A program made the position numbers and the translations under genes. A DNA stretch of 64,000 nt from Trematomus loennbergii. Taxonomy: Eukaryota; Chordata; Actinopteri; Perciformes; Nototheniidae. Of this stretch, positions 45,501 to 55,028 are shown one piece after another. The stretch lies in NCBI GenBank assembly GCA_012861695.1, contig JAAOOA010000063.1, positions 441,001 through 505,000 on the forward strand. Direction: 5' to 3'. Below the pieces are notes generated by a model. That model was not told the DNA's origin, made no database searches, and saw only the letters and a list, made by a program, of their open reading frames with translations. Positions within the stretch are counted from its first letter, which is position 1, and the number at the start of each line of letters is the position of its first letter.

Positions 45501-48290
45501 TAGCTTCCCCGAAAAAAGGCCGCGGATTGAGGACCGTCAGTCCTTTCGTACCACAATTGACGGTGTCCGTACGGAGAAGCCGCAGCAGACAACCGAAGAG
45601 CCCAAGGTGCCACCTATCCGGGTAAGACTTTGTGCACCTGCCTGTTCATCAATAAGCATTTACCTGCCAAAGTTTGACTAACTGTCCTTGTGTTTCTGTC
45701 CCAGATTCAACTCTCCAGAATCAAACCCCCGTGGGTCAAAGGTCACCCAACCTACCAGATCTGCCCCCGCATCGTGCCCCCCGGCGAGGGCTCGCGGCGG
45801 TCGGGGACGGGCGGTGCGCGGACCCTTGCGGACATCAAAGCCCGCGCCCAGCAAGCCCGGGCCCAGCGGGAGGCCGCTGCTGCTGTTGCAGCCTCTAGCG
45901 ACGGGGCAGGGCCGGGGGTCCGGCTGCGGCCTGCTGCTGGGCTACCGGATTGCAGCAATGGACGACGAGCGAGAGAGCATCCAGGACCTATCGAGCCCGG
46001 AGGAGGAGGAGGGGGAGGAGGAGGAGGAGGGGGAGGAGGAGGAGGAGGAGGAGGAGGAAGAGGAGGAGAAGAGGAAGAGGAAGAGGAGGAGAAGGAGGAG
46101 GAGGAGGAGGAGAAGAGGAGGAGGAGGAGGAGGAGGAAGAGGAGGAGGAGGAGGAGGAGGAGGAGGAAGTAGTAGTGGAAGAAGGGGAGGTGGTGGGGTG
46201 GAGGAGCAGGGATCGTCTTCAGGCTCTAATACGTCAGGAACACAACTACAGCTTCACAATGTAGAGCCCCAGCCCTCCCCTTCCCTGTCCACTACCTCAA
46301 CCTCTTTGTGTTCGGAGGCCCCACAGACCCCAAGTTCTCCTCCAGAGGATGCAGCTGGAGGACCAGAAACTGGAGAGGAAGTAGAAGCAACATCAACTAA
46401 TGTCCAGAGTTCCTCCAACAGTCCTGAAGACAAGGCACCTGACTCCGCCTCTCCAAAGCCTAAGGCGATGGAGTCTCCTGCAGCCATCTCAGAGATGGCT
46501 GAACATGGTTCCATAAAACCTCCACTGACCCCAACCTCCATCCCGGATTCCCTTCCTAGGTTTGGAGCTCAGGGTGTGGATGTTATACAGACGCTGGCCA
46601 GCTCTTCTCGGGCCAAAGATCTGGTACAGGTGAAGGAGTCTGGACTGGGCGGTGTAATCCAGCATGGTTCCCACCATGTGGAGCACCAGGATGTGTTCTC
46701 TCCCTCCGCAGGGAGGCGGCCAACAGAAGCTCAGTACGAGGCTGGGACGCATAGTGACTCCACGGAAACGGCCTCAGACTGTGAGAATGACCTTCAGGAG
46801 GATGAGCAGCAGCCTGACGGGGACTGGGGCCCCCCACTGAGCATCCAGAGAAACAGCCAGCTGGTCATCTACAGCCCTCCCCCAAAGAACCATCAGCCGG
46901 TCATCCAGGCCCACGTGTCCAGCCGCCACGGTCAGACTGTCATCCAGCCGTGCTTCCCCAACGGCCTGCCTCACCCTCAGCACAGCAGCCCCCGCTCCCA
47001 GGACTACCAGTCTCTCCCCACAGCCCATCAGCAGGGGTTAGAAGACGGCGTTGTGATCAAACTTGAGTCTGGAGAGTGTCGGGAAGTTGTGAAGCCCTCA
47101 GCTGCAGCTGCCTCCAGGAGGATGGCCAGCTCAGCTAGAGCAGTTTCCAGTGTGGAGGCCAACAATCCTCTTGTTACTCAGCTCCTGCAGGGCAGTCTGC
47201 CCCTGGAGAAGGTTTTACCCTCACACTCTGCCAACAGGCTGGAGATCAGCCGACTGCCAGGACCCCAACCCCCACCACCACCACCAGGGTCACGGACCCC
47301 AGGGCTTAGCCACAGGCCTGAGGGCTCAGTCCAGTCTTCTAGCCCTGAACTGAACACTGCCTCTCAGATCCACAACAAGTCTCCTACAGGTCGTCCAGTC
47401 TCCTGTCTGATAGAGACACCAGCAGGGCAGTACCAGGCTCCGCAAGCCCCCGGGGCTGTCGCGGTCATCACCTCTCTGCCCCCCTCCTCATCCTCCAGCT
47501 CTTTGTCCTCCAGGAGTAAGTCAGACCCTGAGACTGCTGGGGAGTCTGTGGTTATAAAAGACTCTCATGGTCGTCAGCCTTCACAGGGGTCACTCCAGAC
47601 AGGCCCCAGCAAGCCCACAGAACCACGCCCAATGGCCCCTCTCCTCCCCATGCAGACCTATGTCCCACAGAGGTGTTGCCTACCATTAAGATGAACTGGC
47701 GGCCCCCGCAGTCTCAGTCTCCTGCTTCCACCATAAAGAATGAAGTGGGTGCACGGCCTGCTTGTCAGGCTCTCTCCAAATCCTCCCCCATCAAACCCAT
47801 GAGTGTTACCAAAAAAGAGCCCGGGAGCTCTATGGACGGCTACCTGAGCGGGGGGGCGATGGAGGGACTCCTCAACATGGAGATGACTTTAGCAAGGATG
47901 GCAAAGAAAGAGCACAGCAAGGCTAGCTACTCCTCTGGCTCTCCCTCTTCCTCTTCCTCCTCCTCCTCCCCCTCCTCTACTGCCTCCACCCTTCCCTTTC
48001 AGCTCTATGGGAAGCTCCCCAAACACGGTGGAGGAGTCAGCTACACAGCCAATGTTTCAGTGATGGACAGCGGATTCTCGCGCAGCATGGCGGAGGGAGT
48101 TCTGCAGCTGCGCCCCCGTCAGACCACCCTCAGCATCCAGGCCTACACTGACAGTACGGCAGAGGAGGTGGCGCTCAAGTGCTCGTGCCGCCTCAAAGCC
48201 ATGATCATGTGCCAGGGCTGTGGTGCCTTCTGCCATGACGACTGCATCGGGCCCTCCAAACTGTGCGTGTCGTGCCTGGTGGTCAGATAG
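33457..48290 (+). CDS. asxl1: asxl1, Polycomb-group chromatin regulator ASXL1 (11 coding exons, complete)
   Basis: ASXL1 is a nuclear scaffold that activates the BAP1 deubiquitinase on H2A K119ub. Exons: 33457-33513, 35661-35743, 37151-37268, 37866-38052, 42248-42415, 42637-42720, 43180-43346, 43765-43861, 44265-44370, 44643-45621, 45705-48290. They total 4632 nt, about 1543 codons, against 1541 residues in human. Exons 1-3 encode the HARE-HTH domain (TWAEAARM to [14 protein letters not shown]). Exons 7-9 encode the DEUBAD/ASXH domain ([39 protein letters not shown]). Then come [35 protein letters not shown] and a C-terminal PHD finger ending [17 protein letters not shown]. The ASXL1 paralogue is indicated by MKDKQ at the start and LEDRQ-like [11 protein letters not shown]. 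In exon 11 the frame changes inside a GGA tract and changes back at a C-run. The start ATG sits in AGAAGAAATGA. Confidence 0.95.
33514..35660 (+). other. asxl1 intron 1
   Basis: Holds the minus-strand SINE at 35225-35430; otherwise no feature recognised. ORFs here have no domain I recognise. Confidence 0.7.
35225..35430 (-). mobile_element. second tRNA-derived SINE family
   Basis: On the minus strand GTGGCACAGTGGATAGAGCC (A-box) and GGTTCAAACCCCACTGCAGT (B-box) are at tRNA spacing, and the 3' body ends AAGTCGCTTTGAATAAAAGC. Related tail pieces are seen near 1661-1715 and 38325-38380. Confidence 0.85.
35661..35743 (+). CDS. asxl1: asxl1 coding exon 2
   Basis: After the acceptor TTTTGCAG it encodes [20 protein letters not shown] then TKGLKEM, and ends CG before GTCAGA. 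Confidence 0.94.
35744..37150 (+). other. asxl1 intron 2
   Basis: A short (CA)n run starts at 35756 just after the donor; otherwise nothing recognised. Confidence 0.7.
37151..37268 (+). CDS. asxl1: asxl1 coding exon 3
   Basis: The acceptor GTGTGTAG is followed by TGGTACAGC. It encodes [20 protein letters not shown] and on to [11 protein letters not shown], completing the HARE-HTH domain. Direct joining to exon 2 gives MRGTAPL, lacking the serine of human MRSGTSPL. Confidence 0.93.
37269..37865 (+). other. asxl1 intron 3
   Basis: A/T-rich sequence with no recognised feature. Confidence 0.7.
37866..38052 (+). CDS. asxl1: asxl1 coding exon 4
   Basis: It encodes [20 protein letters not shown] and a serine/threonine/alanine-rich linker to ASGDND; donor GTAACA. 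The KNALQW start matches KDALQW of human ASXL1. Confidence 0.93.
41064..41199 (+). pseudogene. hAT transposase N-terminal BED-finger fragment
   Basis: [20 protein letters not shown] continues C-N-V-G, resembling the BED finger of hAT transposases and ZBED proteins (VW-F, then CNVC). The second cysteine of the expected pair is glycine here and the frame runs into an inserted MITE, so it is not functional. Confidence 0.75.
41203..41543. mobile_element. Harbinger-like MITE nested in the hAT remnant
   Basis: TGGCGCATTTCCACTACAGC at the left and TGGAAATGTGCCA at the right; TAA duplications at 41200-41202 and 41544-41546. An internally deleted relative of 29337-30092. Confidence 0.85.
42248..42415 (+). 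CDS. asxl1: asxl1 coding exon 5
   Basis: The acceptor CCTGCAG is followed by an exon encoding [20 protein letters not shown] and a glutamine-rich linker to AKPLKT; donor GTCAGC. Human ASXL1 has DETSSNASCSTES here. Confidence 0.92.
42637..42720 (+). CDS. asxl1: asxl1 coding exon 6
   Basis: It encodes [20 protein letters not shown] then VNGEHVPS, matching human [17 protein letters not shown]. Donor GTAAGA. Confidence 0.94.
43180..43346 (+). CDS. asxl1: asxl1 coding exon 7 (DEUBAD start)
   Basis: It encodes [20 protein letters not shown] and on through [19 protein letters not shown] to LLPEVDRQ. Donor GTATGT. This is the first part of the DEUBAD domain that binds BAP1. Confidence 0.95.
43765..43861 (+). 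CDS. asxl1: asxl1 coding exon 8 (DEUBAD)
   Basis: It encodes [20 protein letters not shown] and [12 protein letters not shown]; it contains the conserved NEF motif. Acceptor CCTGAAG, donor GTAAGT. Confidence 0.95.
44265..44370 (+). CDS. asxl1: asxl1 coding exon 9 (DEUBAD end)
   Basis: It encodes [20 protein letters not shown] and [15 protein letters not shown], ending AA before GTAAGA; acceptor TTTAG. Confidence 0.95.
44643..45621 (+). CDS. asxl1: asxl1 coding exon 10
   Basis: A 979-nt exon: [12 protein letters not shown], a basic stretch [20 protein letters not shown], long serine- and proline-rich low-complexity runs, then [20 protein letters not shown] and KVPPIR. The donor is GTAAGA after CGG. 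The basic stretch corresponds to human RPDLRTRARRNL. Confidence 0.94.
45705..48290 (+). CDS. asxl1: asxl1 coding exon 11 (last exon, PHD finger)
   Basis: It starts [20 protein letters not shown] and [20 protein letters not shown], enters a poly-glycine tract, and continues in another frame as [28 protein letters not shown] and [14 protein letters not shown]. From about 47667 it returns to the first frame ([11 protein letters not shown]) and ends in a PHD finger of the ASXL type ([20 protein letters not shown]) before TAG. The two shifts cancel. The total length agrees with ASXL1. Confidence 0.93.
45998..46168 (+). repeat. (GGA)n coding tract in asxl1
   Basis: About 170 bp of GGA with GGG, AGA and GAA interruptions. 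Read in its entry frame it gives glycine then glutamate, lysine and arginine. The downstream conserved frame is offset by one base, so there is a net +1 or -2 shift inside it. Human ASXL1 also has a polyglycine tract at this place. Confidence 0.95.
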
Positions 48291-48690
48291 GGTGCTGCAG
48301 CTTCAGCAGGTCAGGCTCAGTGTACAGGACCGGGGAGCCTGACGGCAGGACCTGCCTTGTATTATAGAATTGGTCTGTATCTTTTGTTGTTTAAGATTTT
48401 CAGATTTTTTTTTAGCTGTACTTATATATTATTATTATTGTTATTATTATTATTAATATTATTATTATTATTGTGAATCTGAGGCATGGTTGATTGTAAA
48501 TTGTGCCTTTTTTGTTTTCTTTCCTCAAAAACATTTACCTCATCTTATCTTGCTACACCTTTCATCAATTGGTGGTCATCATTGTTTTGGTCCCTTGTGT
48601 CCTCAGCGGACGGGGACCTGTTGTTGTCTTTGCGCAAAGAAATATTTTTTTAAACCATTAAAATGAGTAAATAAAATTGTTTTGCTGGTT
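48291..48690 (+). other. asxl1: asxl1 3' UTR with polyadenylation signal
   Basis: The 3' UTR follows the TAG at 48288-48290. AATAAA at 48670-48675 is the first clear signal and lies about 380 nt after the stop. A (TTA)n microsatellite is at about 48429-48473. Confidence 0.75.
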
Positions 48691-49074
48691 GGGTTTTGAC
48701 TCCTTTCGTGGTTCCCTTTAAACTCCTGACTCTTCAGTTGGATGAACACATGAAATGGTCATTGAACTGTGATAGCTACACTTTGTGGTGTACAAGAAAA
48801 ACAGAATCAGAATTCCTTCATCCATCCCACATAGGGAACATTTATATTGTAACACCAAAAGTGAAGATAGACAAAAAATAAAGGGCATGCACAAAATGTT
48901 TAAAATAAAAAAGTTATTCCAATTTACGAGTAACATTCGTGATACATTTTTCCAATGAACATATTGTACAACAGTGGTGTCGTAGTCTTTGTTTGTTTTT
49001 TACATTATGTATATTTACTTAAAGGTAGGGTAGGTAAGAATGGAGAAACCAGCTCGAGTGCGCTAGAATTTGAA

Positions 49075-50998
49075 CAGTGGCGAGCCGTGAGCTTTATACC
49101 TAGGCCCTCTGACCCCCACCCTCGAAAAAAAAGAAAAAAAGAGTTATTACGTCACAGCGTATACTTCAGCGGAATATCAAAACAACGGCCTAGGGTGCAA
49201 AACGCATTAATGACAGCGACCCTCTACCACACAAAACAACACCTGTGAACCCAATTTGTGTTCTTTGACATTGAAAATGATATTGAATTGTGTTTGTTAC
49301 TTTCGTTGCAGTTGTATGTCTTTAACCTCTTAAGCCCTGAGCCTGTTTTTCAGGTCTCAGGCTCGAAAATGACATTCCCAGAACAAATGACCATATCTTC
49401 CCTTCTAAAAGGGTTAAATTAATAATCTTTATTCTCAAAGTAATGATAAACCTGTGAGTTGGATGTAGAAAAGTCAGAATCAATATAGATGTTTTTTATT
49501 TTAAAGAAAATTCAGATTTTACATAGTAAAAAACTGTAAATTATAGTGTCCGTCCAAAAACTATTTTTTACAGATAGTGAAAACTACCCTTGGATGATGG
49601 GTTAGTAGACTAAAAGCTTTAGGAATCCAAAGTACAACATATAATAAGTACCCTGTATCAAGATTGATGCAAAACAAGTGAAATTTGACCTTTTTAGAGA
49701 GATTTAGCCAAAAACCCCACTTCTGGGGTCATTTGGGTGGATTTGACCTATCTCTGGCCCCCCTTGGTCGATTTTGATGAATGAAATCTCTTTATAACCG
49801 CTAGAGCCAATGGAATCGAGGGAAAGTTATATACACACCAAAACGTTAACAAATAAGGAGTGAGAGTGACGCGTTACAAAAACCGGAAGCTGCATACACT
49901 CTGGTGGCTACCATTAGCAGCTAACTTTTCCGCTCCGATTTTTACATAAAAAATGGAATTATGGATTATAAATAATTTTTTAAAAGGTACAAGTACATTA
50001 TCAACCTTTGGATCAACAGTTGTAGATTTTTTTTTTTTCGTTTTAATGCCATTGAACACGTCTTTTGACCTAATTGACAGCTACGGTGAGACGATCTGCC
50101 GTAAAAGCCCGTAAAGGTACGTGTTGTGATGTCTGTGTTTGCTTCCCCTGTCGCAAGTTGGGATCGCTCAGTGATGATACTATACCTAAATAATCAGTGG
50201 AGTCTCAGCTTTAATAGGCTATATTGTATGTGCAGCTACGATAAGTAATAAGGGTATCTTTATCTTGAATTGTGTGCCGCAGTGCGTTAGATTTTTTTCG
50301 CTCAGGGGTCATTTAGACCCTTCTTATGAGACTTGTGTTTTGTTTTGGTAAAAATGGTTCATATCTTCAGTTAGCTGAGATTCTTCCCGTTAATCTGGTG
50401 CTACACATTAATAGTTTCATAAATGTTAAGAAGCCCTGAGACATTATCTCGAAAACAAAAAGGTGGGAGGGGTCCAATGGGGGGACCGCCGTGCTTAAGA
50501 GGTTAAGTGTAATTTGGCATGCTTTTATTTTGAAGGCGAGTTCACGCTGTTGACAGGAAGTTGTTGTTGCTATGGAAACAAGAAAAGTTTCACAGCAGGC
50601 GGAACTTGTCATAAAGTCCGCGATAATAAAACCCACCCATTTAGAGGGAAGATATGATTGGTCAATTGTACTGTCATTTGACATTACTCTCTCGTTCAGT
50701 TACTATAGCGGGCCCTCTGTGAATCGCAGAGAGGGCCAGACGAGCTTCTTTCATGTAACCCTTCACATTCAACAGAGACTGAACAGGCAGATTCGAAGGA
50801 TTTATTTCTTTGGAAATGTTATTTTTAAATACAATTAAATTAAGTTTTTTTTCGGTAAAACTAATGAAAAATATAACAAAAATAATATTAAAAAATATAT
50901 TTAAAAAATATATATTTTTTAAATGTTTTTAAATATTATTTTTTAGAATATCTTAGGCCCTCACAGAGGGCCTAGAGGGCCCTGACGGCTCGCCACTG
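49075..50998. mobile_element. hAT-like element with 8-bp target duplication
   Basis: Ends CAGTGGCGAGCCGT and ACGGCTCGCCACTG are exact inverted repeats. The duplication AATTTGAA flanks it at 49067-49074 and 50999-51006. It is inserted in the TTAA-bounded element and itself carries the insertion 49322-50506. Confidence 0.93.
49322..50506. mobile_element. TTAA-bounded element nested inside the hAT element
   Basis: It starts TTAACCTCTTAAG and ends CTTAAGAGGTTAA. It shares most of its length with 28248-29333 in inverted orientation, including TTTTTCAGGTCTCAGGCTCG. Confidence 0.85.
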
Positions 50999-51129
50999 AA
51001 TTTGAAAGTACGCAGCCGGAAAAAAAATGCCCCTTCCTTCAGACTTCCTTACAGAGCCCCTCCTCCAACACACACGAACGCTGACACAGGGCCGACCCTA
51101 GACTTTTGGGGGCCCTAAGCGAGCTTTGG

Positions 51130-51821
51130 CTAGTACCGGCTAGCGGGTACTATTTCACAGTTTTTCTGGCCCCATAAAATCGAGGCTCTTTCCGGGCCAA
51201 CAACCAGGCTGAGTCGGGCTGAGTATGCTAAACTAGAGAGAGAATCGCTGGCAAGGGGGCTACAACTACAACAAGATGAACATATTTGACCGTGATTTAA
51301 TTGTAATACACGTTTAAAAAATGATACCGAAGTAACAACGTACTGAGACCGGTTAGTAAAAACCATGAATTAATGCTTTGACAAGTCTGCAGACAGACGG
51401 CAGGCGAAAAACCTTTTAAAATGCGTGTTTTCTGAATGGAGATCGGCTAAGCTAACGCAGTATATGCTCCGACCGTCCACACTCACAACAACGGCCTATA
51501 CAGACATAAATAAAGCAGCGACTGTATTCACCATGACACAGGCAGTCTGTGGTTTGTACTTGTTTAACTTTTGTCTAGTTTCTGAACAGATATGAGGAGC
51601 TGTGAGCTTGAGTGCTAACAGCTAACGGCTGATGTTGTTTTTCTGGGGTTCTCATTGAAGATGACGTCACGGCTCCGCCTACACTGCGTTACTATAGTTA
51701 CTGCCCCAGTTCCTAAACTGTAATGGAAACGCAGCATAAAGTGAGCCAGTCCTAACAAGGCCTAAGGAGGCCTAGCCATACCGAGCGAGGCAGAGCGAGG
51801 CCCTGTAGTGGAAATGCGCCA
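51130..51821. mobile_element. Harbinger-like MITE, left-truncated
   Basis: It matches 29337-30092 from the TAGTACCGGCTAGCGGGTAC region to the right end GTGGAAATGCGCCA. TAA follows at 51822. The left end is replaced by other repeat sequence. Confidence 0.8.
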
Positions 51822-51824
51822 TAA

Positions 51825-52668
51825 GACAGCCAAACAAACAATGTTTACAGAGCAAAATCTATTGACAGGTTATCACTTTTAAAATGCTAAAATAACACTC
51901 AACACTAAAACAGGGTCTAAATAGATTTAAAAAAAACACTTTTAAAAGGTTTAAATAATATGTGCAAAACAAACACCACAACTCAAATGTGCATAACAAT
52001 ACAATTAAATATCAAAAATAAAATATTGCAAATAAAAATGTTCCTCTCGTACATTTATATTAATTCAGTCTGAATTGTTCTCTTCTTGCCTTCCTGGAGG
52101 CAAGTCATTGACTTGGAATAAAATAAAACAGCATAAATAACTTAAAATATATAATATTAATAGTTTTTAATTCAAGTCACAACTCAAACATGTGTTTTAA
52201 TGCGCATGTTTATTGTTGCATCCTGCCAGCGGTGGCGCTAGCGAGTGCAGTGCTTGCAGGGCGCACCACCACCAATAACAAACGCAGAAGAAGACTGACA
52301 ATTTTTTCGAAAGGCAGTTGGATATAAGATAATTAAACATGTTTATTAGCAATTCCAAGCGTTCTAAACCCACCTATGGTGCAACCCTCCTGCGTGTGTG
52401 AGTATCTTTGAAATGTTTCTGCGACACTTTGTTGGGAACCGCGGCTGGTTAGAACAGCGCAAAATCCAGTTTCCTGAGAATTGTCTATGGACCGTCAAGG
52501 GACTGTAGATACGGAGGGCGGCCGTACACCTACAGCAGGGGTCACCAACCTTTTTTAGGATCAGAGCTACTTAAAAAAATAAAACAAGTCGGGGGCTACT
52601 TTTACTCCTCTTTTTTTGTTTTTTGCAGTGTATATATTTAGCTAATTTTAACATTATATGCTTACCTT
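51825..52668. other. intergenic, repeat remnants
   Basis: A/T-rich sequence with no gene seen. A hAT-like end CAGGGGTCACCAACC is at about 52537. Confidence 0.5.
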
Positions 52669-52844
52669 TGTAGTGCAGAGACGGGAGTCGGAGGCGGTGT
52701 ATCTAAGTTAGCTTTATTGAGCATCAGAAACACACATGTTATCAGCTTGAAGCCCGGGAAGAGAAGAAAGGAGGGCACACAGTAAGTACAGTTAACATAT
52801 GTGTTAACCCATAGTTCCGTGGATGAATTATGTCAATCACCACA
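52669..52844 (-). repeat. Gypsy 3' LTR (176 bp)
   Basis: Almost identical to the 5' LTR but for two small deletions. Confidence 0.88.
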
Positions 52845-53129
52845 CAAGCCCCCCCAGAATTCAACCATGGACACAATCCTCGCGTCCGGGAGGAAGCACC
52901 ACAGGGGCCGAGGAGGGCGGGCCAGTGGTGAAACAGTGAGAGGGTCCACACGAGGCCGACCTAGACATGGCCGAACCTCCTCTCAGGCACCGGAAAAAGC
53001 TCAAAAGGGTCGTCCTGTCCACTTATCGAAAACAGGTAGGTGAAATTGTGAGAGGATCCACACGAGTTCGACCAGACATGGTCGAACCTCCTCTCCGGCA
53101 CCACAAAAAAAAGGGTTAACAGATGGATG

Positions 53130-53270
53130 TTAACAGATGGAGATCGTTAGCCGCTAGCCGTTAGCTGCTAGCCGTTAGCTGCCAGTCGTCGTCGTTAGCC
53201 GTTAGCTGTAAGCCGTTAGTCGTTGTCGACAGCCGTTAGCTGTAAGCCGTTAGCCGTCAGTCGCTGTCGT
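53130..53270. repeat. imperfect short tandem repeat (GTTAGC unit)
   Basis: Repeated GTTAGCCGTTAGCTG and GTCGTCGTTAGC words inside the Gypsy remnant, downstream of gag on the element's strand. Confidence 0.85.
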
Positions 53271-53870
53271 CGGCCCCGGAGCCTCTGCTAGGTGGCGTGC
53301 CTCTACCAGGGAAGGTGCCGCTGCGTGTCGGGGCCAGCACCACAGGGGTAAAACGCCGGGCAGCCAGGAAGAACCGGTCAGCTTCTTCGGCTAAAGCGCG
53401 GGGCTCAACACTAGCCATGTTAGCGAGCGCTGGCTGGACATGCGGCCGCATGTCCCGAAGAAACAGTTCCATGAACAAGAAGTCGGGTTCTTCCGTACCT
53501 AGCAGGTCGTGCATCATCATTTCATTTCAAACCTTTATTTAACCAGATTGTCCCTTGAGATCATGGATCTCTTTTTCAAGGGAGACCTGCAGCAATTAGG
53601 TTCCACATGAAACATAAAACAATAGAGGATATCATACAACATATTTACAAGCTACATTTACATACTTATCAACATTTACAAATACAAATATGATGCATCA
53701 TCTCCATGTGGTCGGAAGGCTTGCTGTCTCCCGGTGCCGAAACGATGTGGAGATAGCGTGCGTCGTCATCGGTCATTCCGCGGAAGGCGAAATGAGCCTC
53801 AGTCTGTGCGAACGATGCAGCCGCAGACTTCTCCCAAAAACTCTGGCAGTTCGAGAAAAACTGCGTTTTT
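53257..53870 (-). pseudogene. Gypsy gag remnant, split by an insertion
   Basis: The first part (about 53870-53690, minus strand) has frames reading SFAQTEAHFAFRGMTDDDAR and YLHIVSA. The second part (53520-53257) reads DLLGTEEPDFLFMELFLRDM, then RPHVQPALANMAS and EPRALAEEADRFFLAARRF. These match the gag of fish Gypsy elements. The interruption at about 53522-53689 is a repeat containing CCTTTATTTAACCAGATTG, flanked by a TGCATCATC duplication. Confidence 0.82.
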
Positions 53871-53926
53871 TGCCATGTTCGGTTCAGTCTCGGATACTTC
53901 TACGAGACTTATGTCAGGGTCACCAA

Positions 53927-54130
53927 TGTAGTGCCGAGAGACGGGAGTCGGAGGCGGTGTATCGAAGGTACTAAGTTAGCTTTATTGAGCATCAGAAACA
54001 CACATGTTATCAGCTTGAAGCCCGGGAAGAGAAGAAGGAGGGCACACAGTAAGTACAGTTAACATATGTGTCCGTGCGGAACAATACCCCCAACCCATAG
54101 TTCCGTGGATGAATTATGTCAATCACCACA
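53927..54130 (-). repeat. Gypsy 5' LTR (204 bp)
   Basis: It contains CTCAATAAAGC, a polyadenylation signal. Compared with the other LTR it has an extra block of about 20 bp with GTATTGTTCCGCACGG, and a few more bases near TACCTTCG. Confidence 0.88.
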
Positions 54131-54134
54131 CCTT

Positions 54135-54530
54135 CAACCTTTGTGTGCTGTTTGGGTCTGTAGGACCCGTTTTCAGTGTTTACTCAAATAAAATGTATGC
54201 AATTTAATAATTTTAACTGCTTTATTTGGGGGTGGACCTCACCTCCTCTAGGGGAGTCCGGGGGCATGCTCCCCCGGGAAGACTTTTTTTTAAATGTTGA
54301 AGTGAAATGCATCAATCTGGTGCACTTTGAGCACAAAATGAATTTATGGATAAAGCTCTCAACACTCATATGAAAGGGAGCTGTATACTTTTCAATAATC
54401 CAAACATCTTTAGAATATGATCACAACCATAACAAATCATTTAAACTTGTTTATTCTTATCTTATGTTAGCTAGTTAGCATTCTTTCTATTTATGCATAT
54501 TTTAGAAGAATATAATTGGGAGGGATGAAA
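54135..54530. other. intergenic, repeat-like, no gene seen
   Basis: Contains CCTCTAGGGGAGTCCGGGGG and A/T-rich sequence; no gene or clear element borders seen. Confidence 0.5.
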
Positions 54531-54925
54531 CCCTCTTTAATGGTCACACATGCAGAGCACACAGCACACACAGTGAAATGTGTCCTCTGCATTTAACCCA
54601 TCCTAGCACCAGGAGTCTAGTACTAGGAGCAGTGGGCAGCTATTGTACAGCGCCCGGGGAGCATGGGAGTGAGGGGGGAAGGGGGGTGTCAGGTGCCTTG
54701 CTCAAGGGCACCACGGCAGGGCAGGAGTTGAACTGGGACCTCTCCAAGTAGAAGTCCACACTCCATATTTTCAAGGTTCTTTATTAGTCATACAACCATA
54801 GCTACAGAGTAGTTATGTCTTCTCCAACAGTGCAACACAATATTTTTAGGTCTGGTCGGGGACTTGAGCCGGCGACCCTCCAGCTCCCAGTCCAAGCCCC
54901 TACTGACTGAGCCACTGCCGGTCAC
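54531..54925 (-). mobile_element. tRNA-derived SINE, minus orientation, with internal insertion
   Basis: Same family as 27012-27265, with GGACTTGAGCCGGCGACCCT as the inverted B-box region. About 80 bp (near 54770-54847, with TTCTTTATTAGTCATACAAC) interrupt it between CTCCATATTT and TTAGGTCTGG. The inserted piece resembles a short retroelement tail. Confidence 0.85.
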
Positions 54926-54955
54926 TGTTACTAATCACTCCCCTTTTAAACAGTT

Positions 54956-55028
54956 TTTTGTCCGTAGAATAACATATAGTGGGAATGCTGTATCAGCATT
55001 CCCACTATATGTTATTCTACGGACAAAA
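54956..55028. repeat. perfect 35-bp inverted repeat with 3-bp loop
   Basis: The left arm 54956-54990 begins TTTTGTCCGTAGAATAACAT, the loop is TAT (54991-54993), and the right arm 54994-55028 is its exact reverse complement. Confidence 0.97.

Larger units (their letters stand above)
49019..51075. mobile_element. TTAA-bounded element, copy split by a hAT insertion
   Basis: TTAAAGGTAGGGTAGGTAAG and ACCAGCTCGAGTGCGCTAG at the left, and CAGAGCCCCTCCTCCAACAC after 51050, are the two halves of the element intact at 8499-8876. The right end is lost at another junction beginning CAGGGCCGACCCTAG. Confidence 0.8.
52669..54130 (-). mobile_element. Gypsy (Ty3-type) LTR retrotransposon, internally deleted
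   Basis: Two direct LTRs (5' on the minus strand 54130-53927, 3' 52844-52669) both begin TGTGGTGATTGACATAATTC and end CACTACA. The 4-bp duplication CCTT lies outside at 52665-52668 and 54131-54134. After the 5' LTR comes TTGGTGACCC, a usual Gypsy primer-site start; before the 3' LTR is a G-rich polypurine run CTGGGGGGGCTTG. Between them only gag remnants remain; protease, reverse transcriptase, RNase H and integrase are missing. Confidence 0.9.

Noticed and set aside
45104..45625. Leucine/proline-rich ORF in a second frame of asxl1 exon 10
   Set aside because: It overlaps the conserved exon 10 frame in low-complexity sequence; conservation and splice phases support the other frame.
46254..47028. 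Minus-strand ORFs opposite asxl1 exon 11
   Set aside because: They are shadows of a GC-rich coding exon with no domain or splice support.
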